Below are positions 4,644 to 8,731 of a DNA stretch of 8,731 nt, one piece after another (position 1 is the first letter of the stretch; each line of letters begins with the position of its first letter). The notes below the pieces were generated by a model that worked only from the letters and a program-made list of their open reading frames with translations, was not told the origin of the DNA and did not search any database. The position numbers were made by a program, and so were the translations under genes. The DNA comes from an uncultured bacterium. Lineage in GTDB: Bacteria; Patescibacteriota; Microgenomatia; UBA1400; PJMF01. The DNA is taken from contig CAITDX010000030.1 in NCBI GenBank assembly GCA_903891335.1, positions 1 to 8,731 on the forward strand. Direction: 5' to 3'.

Positions 4644-6725
4644 TTAGTTTTGCTTGGAACTATATTTCGTCAAGACACTAGTCACCCCTGTTTTAGCAGT
4701 TTCGAGGGCCTTATCAATATTAGTGCCAGTTAAAACTGCATTTACTGCATCCTCATAGTACTTAATGATCTGGTCATTAAGCCCATTGTCATGGGTGAAG
4801 CTGCTTAGATACCAAGATTTAGCCAACGGAGCATCAGTGACATATGCTCCAACTAAATCACTATTTTGCAGCTCTGCAGCCATGTCAGTTCGAGGGAAGA
4901 TCTCACCAAAGGCACGATACTGACTTGCGTCAGTGTAAAATTTCCGCAGCACTTCAGGAGAAGAGAGATATTTAAGAAATGCCCAAGCCGCATCTTTGTT
5001 TTTACTCTTGCTACTAACACCCTCTGCCCAAAACGTTGCCCAGGTGATTGGTTTTTCACTATCAAGTTGAGGCAAGCGAGCAACCCCAAAATCAAGCTCT
5101 GGGTTGATATTTTTGATATCATGAATTCTCCAAGAAGGAGCAAAAATCATGGCTACATCGCCCTTTGCAAACGCCGTCGTAGAATTAGCGAGTCGCTCGG
5201 ACCAAATTTTATCCTGCTTGATGAAATTCGTATAAAAAGTCACCGCATCCTTCACATACTGACTGGTGGGATCGGTGGGGGTGCCGCCATTTTGCACAAT
5301 CAACAAAGCCAAAATATCAGAAAAATGATCGACGTTACCCGCATTACCAATTGCCAATCCAGAGCGAGTGATGTTGCCACTTTGGCGCTCAGACACATTC
5401 GCAGGCACCGTTAATTTCGTGGCGGCAGTTCGCAGTTCTGCCCAAGTTGTTGGCACCTCGAGATTGGCAGTGCGCAGCATTTCTTTGTTATACAAAAGCG
5501 CCAAACCATCATACATTAGAGGTATGCCAACAATTTGTCCTCCCACTTGGAGATTATTGAAAGCGGTTGGATAAAAAATTTGTTTGTATTCGGTTGTGCT
5601 CATCACCGAGCTGGGTAATGGTGACAAATCAGCACTCAGCATCGGCACCCATGCCACATGGTAGCGAAAAATATCTGGACCGCTGCCAGAGGCAATGGCT
5701 TGCTGCAAACGCTCACGATAATCCCGGTGAGATTGTTTGCGATAGTCAATTTTGATACTTGGATTTTTACTCTCAAAGTCTGCGATTACTTCTTTGAGAA
5801 TTTGACTATCTTCCCATAAACCCCAATAGGTCAAAATTGTAGTCTGACCACTTGTGCCCGTCCCCGTAGTTGTTCCCGTCGTGCTTGTATTCGTCGAAGC
5901 GCCAGTAGTTGATTTCGTCGTGCTACTCGTCGTAGCTTTGGGCTTAAACACACTCCACAGCGCAAAACCCAGTAAAGCAACCAAAACCACTCCTCCTGCG
6001 ATGAGCGCAGGGAGAGGTAATTTAAATTTAGACTTAGCAGTTGTCGGAGATGCGGAAGTTGCTGAGGTTGTAGTTGCAGTTGAAGTCGAGGTAGAAGTAG
6101 ATGATGCAGTAGTTGCCTGAGCAACCTCAGGCGCAGCAGTGGCTGGTTTGGCTGATGAGGTTACTGTTGAATTAACAGTTGGAGAAACAACGGCTTGAGG
6201 AGCTACAGCAGACGTAGTGGGTGCGGAGGGTGCGGTAACAGGAGCAGACATACCCGTAGTTGCTTGACCAGTAACAGCAGCTTGATTGGTTTGTGGAGCT
6301 TTCGTCAGGTTAATTTGTTGTAAAGGACTGGCTGGACGCAATTGATTAGGCAATCCCGCAGTCATGGTAGTTGGTTTAGCTGAAGCAGCATTCTCAGGAG
6401 CGACAATGCTGGTTGGTCCAGTTTGACTCGCTTGAAATAAATTTCCAGCTGGGGCCACCACTGACATTTTGGGAGGTGTACCGCCTGGATTTTCTCTAGA
6501 TAAGCCAGCAGGAACAACTTGAGGCATGGGAGCCTGAGTAAGTTGTGTCGATTGCAGGGGCTGCGAAGGTTGTGAGGGTTGTAGAGACGGAGTAGGAGCA
6601 CTAAAAACAGTTTGATTTGCTACTGGAGCTTGTGGTGGAGTTGGTGGGTTTGGTTGGGCCGCGGTCACTGGTTTCGTCTGGAGTTGACCGGGTAAGTTTG
6701 GTTTTGGTAAATTCTGACTTGGCAT
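4644..6725 (-). CDS. Membrane-anchored extracellular solute-binding protein with long disordered N-terminus
   Basis: The 693 residues form four parts. Residues 1 to about 230 are low-complexity, rich in Pro, Gln, Ala, Thr and Ser, becoming almost pure Ser/Thr/Ala near 205-228. One hydrophobic helix follows at about 237-260 (LPALIAGGVVLVALLGFALW), with lysines on both sides. A Ser/Thr/Gly linker spans about 263-295. From about 296 comes a family 1 ABC solute-binding domain: TILTYWGLWEDSQILKEVI, SGSGPDIFRYHVAW, PLMYDGLALLYNKEML, PSWRIHDI and AAWAFLKYLSSPEVL. Such domains bind sugars or related solutes outside the cell for ABC importers. Usually they are lipoproteins or secreted; here a mid-protein helix would leave the long N-terminus in the cytoplasm. 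There is no lipobox and no permease gene in view. The gene is divergent from the VanW gene and convergent with yvcK. Confidence 0.88.
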   Translation of the reverse strand: MPSQNLPKPNLPGQLQTKPVTAAQPNPPTPPQAPVANQTVFSAPTPSLQPSQPSQPLQSTQLTQAPMPQVVPAGLSRENPGGTPPKMSVVAPAGNLFQASQTGPTSIVAPENAASAKPTTMTAGLPNQLRPASPLQQINLTKAPQTNQAAVTGQATTGMSAPVTAPSAPTTSAVAPQAVVSPTVNSTVTSSAKPATAAPEVAQATTASSTSTSTSTATTTSATSASPTTAKSKFKLPLPALIAGGVVLVALLGFALWSVFKPKATTSSTTKSTTGASTNTSTTGTTTGTGTSGQTTILTYWGLWEDSQILKEVIADFESKNPSIKIDYRKQSHRDYRERLQQAIASGSGPDIFRYHVAWVPMLSADLSPLPSSVMSTTEYKQIFYPTAFNNLQVGGQIVGIPLMYDGLALLYNKEMLRTANLEVPTTWAELRTAATKLTVPANVSERQSGNITRSGLAIGNAGNVDHFSDILALLIVQNGGTPTDPTSQYVKDAVTFYTNFIKQDKIWSERLANSTTAFAKGDVAMIFAPSWRIHDIKNINPELDFGVARLPQLDSEKPITWATFWAEGVSSKSKNKDAAWAFLKYLSSPEVLRKFYTDASQYRAFGEIFPRTDMAAELQNSDLVGAYVTDAPLAKSWYLSSFTHDNGLNDQIIKYYEDAVNAVLTGTNIDKALETAKTGVTSVLTKYSSKQN

Positions 6726-6761
6726 AAGGACACTTCAACCAGTAAAATAGAAGCTATTACG

Positions 6762-6767
6762 TATAGT
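6762..6767 (+). promoter_or_regulatory. Possible -10 box of the VanW gene, overlapping a minus-strand -10-like box
   Basis: TATAGT lies 16 bases before ATG 6784, which would give a leader of about 10 bases. The minus strand offers TACTAT at 6763-6768 in nearly the same place, facing the solute-binding protein gene. No convincing -35 box or extended -10 TG is found for either direction, and neither gene has a Shine-Dalgarno sequence. A 5-base inverted repeat, AATAG/CTATT (6746-6758), lies beside it. Confidence 0.3.
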
Positions 6768-6783
6768 ACGGCTGTCCTCTATT

Positions 6784-8610
6784 ATGGATACAATCCCCCC
6801 AGCAATCAAGCGGAGCTTGCAACAACGCAGCTCTAACTACTTACTATTACTCATGGGTTTGCTCTTAGTTGGAGTAAGTATCTGGCTAATTGGCGTATAT
6901 TTACAGTTTTACTCTGATCGCGCTTTTCCCAAAACATACATTGATGACATCAATGTCTCTGGATTAACTCAAGCTGAAATACGTGAAAAGATCCAACAAC
7001 AACTGACACAATCGCCGGTAGAAATCCAAGACCTACGTCTCTTCTATGGAGAGCAGGAGCTTGTGGTGAATCGCGAGGATGCTGGATTTAAACACAATCT
7101 CGACGAAGTAATTGTGGAGGTGTTTGCGAAACAAACCCAGTCGCACAGGTCACTTACTGTTAAACAGATTGTTTATCAGCACTTTTATCCTCGAAACTAT
7201 GAGCTAAAGCTTGACTATCTTGAATCAGCAATTGATCTGGCACTCGGCAAATTAGAATCTACAATCAACCAACCAGGAAAAAAGCCACGGGCCGAAATTT
7301 CTGGTGACACTATCACCATCGATCCTGGAGAAACTGCCGTTCAACTCGACCTTGCACTCTCTAAAGAAAAAATTCACCAACAATTACTCGACAAACGCCT
7401 GAGGCAAATCCAACCCACAGACTTCCAAATCGAACTTATTACCAGCCAGCCAATTACCCAATTAACTGAAATAGAAACTATGACGAGCTTGGAGAGGGCT
7501 CGTAAATTCTTAGGTCAAGAAGTCACTCTAAGCTATGAGTATCAAAAGATTCGCTTACAAACAGAGGACCTCCTGAAGTTGCTCGCGTTTCCAGAAGGAG
7601 TTGATGAGCAGCACCTCCAGCAGCTAATCGATACAATTAGCCAACAAGTTAACCGTCCTAGTCAAAATGCAGCGTTTGATTATGATCCAGAAACTCTACA
7701 GGTGCTGCGCTTTACTCCAGATCTCGATGGCCTTGAGATTGATCAAGTGAAGCTTAAAGAATTACTGCTCACTACCCTGGCAACTATTGAGCAAAAGCCC
7801 ACCACTGATGGACTAACTACACCCCAAATACATGAGCTTGCATTGCCCATGCAAAGCAAGAAGGCCGAAACTACTCTCGAACAAACCAACTCCTTGGGAA
7901 TTAAAGAGGTGATTGGTTTTGGTGAAAGTTGGTACGACCACTCCATCCCCAATCGTATTCACAATGTCGCCATCACCACCGAACGCATTAGTAATCACAT
8001 TGTCAAACCTGGTGCGGAATTTTCCTTTAATCAAGCGCTTGGCGAAGTTTCTGCGCGCACTGGCTATCGCGATGCCTACATCATCGAGGCTGGTCAGACC
8101 AAGCTCTCTCCTGGCGGCGGTGTCTGTCAAGTCAGTAGTACGCTCTTTCGTTCACTCTTGGATGCGGGTGTAACTATTAGCAAGCGTCTGCCTCATGCAT
8201 ACCGAGTTTCCTATTATGAAATAAACAACGAACCAGGCTTCGATGCCACCGTCTATGCTGGTGAAGTGGATCTGCGCTTCATCAATGACACACCAGGGCA
8301 TATTTTAATTAACTGTCACAGTGACAGCGAGGCGCTTTACATGAACTGCAAGCTCTATGGCACCAGTGATGGACGAAGCAACGAAATCACTGCTTATCGA
8401 AAATGGGGACAATCTGCTCCCCTACCTACGGTGTACATTGATGATCCAAGCCTGCGACCTGGCCAACTCAGGCAAATTGACTGGTCAGCAAGTGGCATCA
8501 AAACTGAATTTACCAATATCATCCGCGACAAAAATGGCAAGGTCATTCGCGAAGATCGTTACCAAAGCAACTATCGCCCCTGGGCGGCAAAATACCTGAG
8601 AGGGATTTAA
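6784..8610 (+). CDS. VanW-domain cell-envelope protein with peptidoglycan-binding-like repeats
   Basis: A complete protein of 608 residues. One N-terminal membrane helix (about 19-42) follows a short basic cytoplasmic segment, so the rest should be outside the cell. Residues of about 50-380 resemble the tandem peptidoglycan-binding 4 type domains usually found before VanW: YIDDINVSGLTQAEI starts the first, and a second similar stretch contains PETLQVLRFTPDLDGLEID. The VanW domain (about 388-510) shows NRIHNVAITTERI, KPGAEFSFNQALG, the hallmark LSPGGGVCQVSSTLFRSLL with Cys448, and FINDTPGHILIN. The C-terminus ends in the SNYRPW segment common in these proteins. VanW occurs in some vancomycin-resistance clusters, but its biochemical role is not established. 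No van ligase, dehydrogenase or peptidase genes are nearby, so resistance should not be inferred; a cell-wall role is likely. The ATG lacks a Shine-Dalgarno sequence. Confidence 0.92.
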   Translation: MDTIPPAIKRSLQQRSSNYLLLLMGLLLVGVSIWLIGVYLQFYSDRAFPKTYIDDINVSGLTQAEIREKIQQQLTQSPVEIQDLRLFYGEQELVVNREDAGFKHNLDEVIVEVFAKQTQSHRSLTVKQIVYQHFYPRNYELKLDYLESAIDLALGKLESTINQPGKKPRAEISGDTITIDPGETAVQLDLALSKEKIHQQLLDKRLRQIQPTDFQIELITSQPITQLTEIETMTSLERARKFLGQEVTLSYEYQKIRLQTEDLLKLLAFPEGVDEQHLQQLIDTISQQVNRPSQNAAFDYDPETLQVLRFTPDLDGLEIDQVKLKELLLTTLATIEQKPTTDGLTTPQIHELALPMQSKKAETTLEQTNSLGIKEVIGFGESWYDHSIPNRIHNVAITTERISNHIVKPGAEFSFNQALGEVSARTGYRDAYIIEAGQTKLSPGGGVCQVSSTLFRSLLDAGVTISKRLPHAYRVSYYEINNEPGFDATVYAGEVDLRFINDTPGHILINCHSDSEALYMNCKLYGTSDGRSNEITAYRKWGQSAPLPTVYIDDPSLRPGQLRQIDWSASGIKTEFTNIIRDKNGKVIREDRYQSNYRPWAAKYLRGI

Positions 8611-8615
8611 ATCCT

Positions 8616-8652
8616 AAGAGTAAGCGAGGGCGCGCATTGAATCTTACTTTTT
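8616..8652. terminator. Weak hairpin between convergent genes, possible terminator
   Basis: AAGAGTAAG (8616-8624) can pair with CTTACTTTT (8643-8651), nine pairs including one G-T, around an 18-base GC-rich loop. The run of T reaching 8652 would end the VanW transcript. The stem is AT-rich and the loop long, and the right arm overlaps the end of the neighbouring minus-strand gene, so it is only a candidate. Confidence 0.35.
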
Positions 8653-8730
8653 CTCAATATTGAAGAAAGCAAAACCACTCTGTGGAATTGAAATGTAGCC
8701 TGGTGCACGCATATTAAATGTTTCTTTGAA
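8644..8730 (-). CDS. C-terminal fragment of an unrecognised protein
   Basis: A minus-strand open frame enters from the right edge and ends at TAA 8644-8646. Only 28 residues are visible, containing NMRAPGYISIPQSGFAFF and ending NIEKK. The stretch is hydrophobic and aromatic with a charged end, and it looks like real coding sequence, but I cannot assign a family. It is convergent with the VanW gene, with 33 bases between the two stops. The case that it is a gene rests on its frame, composition and the compact gene layout. Confidence 0.5.
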   Translation of the reverse strand, partial: FKETFNMRAPGYISIPQSGFAFFNIEKK

Positions 8731-8731
8731 T

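Noticed and set aside
4866..5414. A plus-strand open frame of 182 codons opposite the solute-binding protein gene.
   Set aside because: It is antisense to a clearly conserved binding domain, has no recognisable domain, and has a composition unlike the real genes here.
6060..6120. Tandem DNA repeat or CRISPR-like array in the Ser/Thr-rich region.
   Set aside because: The repetition is at the amino-acid level with variable codons, and no regular repeat-spacer unit exists.
5831..6124. Open frames on both strands (plus 5854-6120, minus 5831-6124) with Val-rich or Leu-rich products.
   Set aside because: They are alternative readings of the Ser/Thr low-complexity and membrane-helix coding region of the solute-binding protein. 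The repeated codons create long open frames by chance.
6784..8610. Evidence for a glycopeptide-resistance cluster from the VanW domain.
   Set aside because: No VanA/B ligase, VanH dehydrogenase, VanX peptidase or two-component regulator is present. VanW-domain proteins are widespread outside resistance clusters.

Overview
The window looks like ordinary chromosome from a small-genome bacterium, most likely of the Patescibacteria/CPR type. That assignment is an inference. It rests on the very tight gene packing (1-2 base gaps), the first genes of transcription units having promoter -10 boxes almost touching the start codon and no Shine-Dalgarno sequence, and a gene mix I associate with that group: a TraG/VirD4-like C-terminus, a VanW-domain protein, a membrane-anchored solute-binding protein and divergent small enzymes. 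A low-GC Gram-positive-like or Chloroflexi-like lineage is not excluded. The standard genetic code fits every gene. No RNA genes, insertion sequences or CRISPR arrays were seen.

Left part (1-780): the 3' end of a plus-strand gene, probably the tail of a type IV secretion/conjugation-type ATPase, meets a type II toxin-antitoxin pair on the minus strand with no base between the two stop codons. The antitoxin (ribbon-helix-helix, RelB/DinJ-like) comes first and overlaps the RelE/YafQ-like toxin. A near-perfect sigma-70 promoter with repeats that could serve as an operator lies partly inside the end of the next gene.

Middle left (774-3561, minus strand): a compact four-gene unit. In transcription order it holds a cytidylyltransferase-fold nucleotidyltransferase, a small membrane-anchored protein, the recombination/repair ATPase RadA, and a cyclase-family (kynurenine formamidase-like) protein. 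Stops and starts are separated by only 1-2 bases. The nucleotidyltransferase and the cyclase both deviate from the usual motif at active-site positions.

Middle right (3562-6725): a divergent promoter region leads right into yvcK (the UDP-sugar-binding CofD-like protein linked to cell-wall metabolism). A 7-base gap separates it from a convergent gene for an unusual solute-binding protein, which has about 235 residues of Pro/Gln/Thr/Ser-rich N-terminal sequence, one membrane helix, a Ser/Thr/Gly linker and then the binding domain.

Right part (6726-8731): a short divergent promoter region precedes a complete 608-residue membrane-anchored VanW-domain protein with peptidoglycan-binding-like repeats. 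After a weak hairpin comes the C-terminal end of an unrecognised minus-strand gene.

Taken together, yvcK, the solute-binding protein and the VanW protein suggest an envelope-related neighbourhood, next to a RadA unit and a toxin-antitoxin module. I see no clearly new multi-gene system. The most interesting points are the altered active sites, the solute-binding protein architecture, and the apparently leaderless starts.
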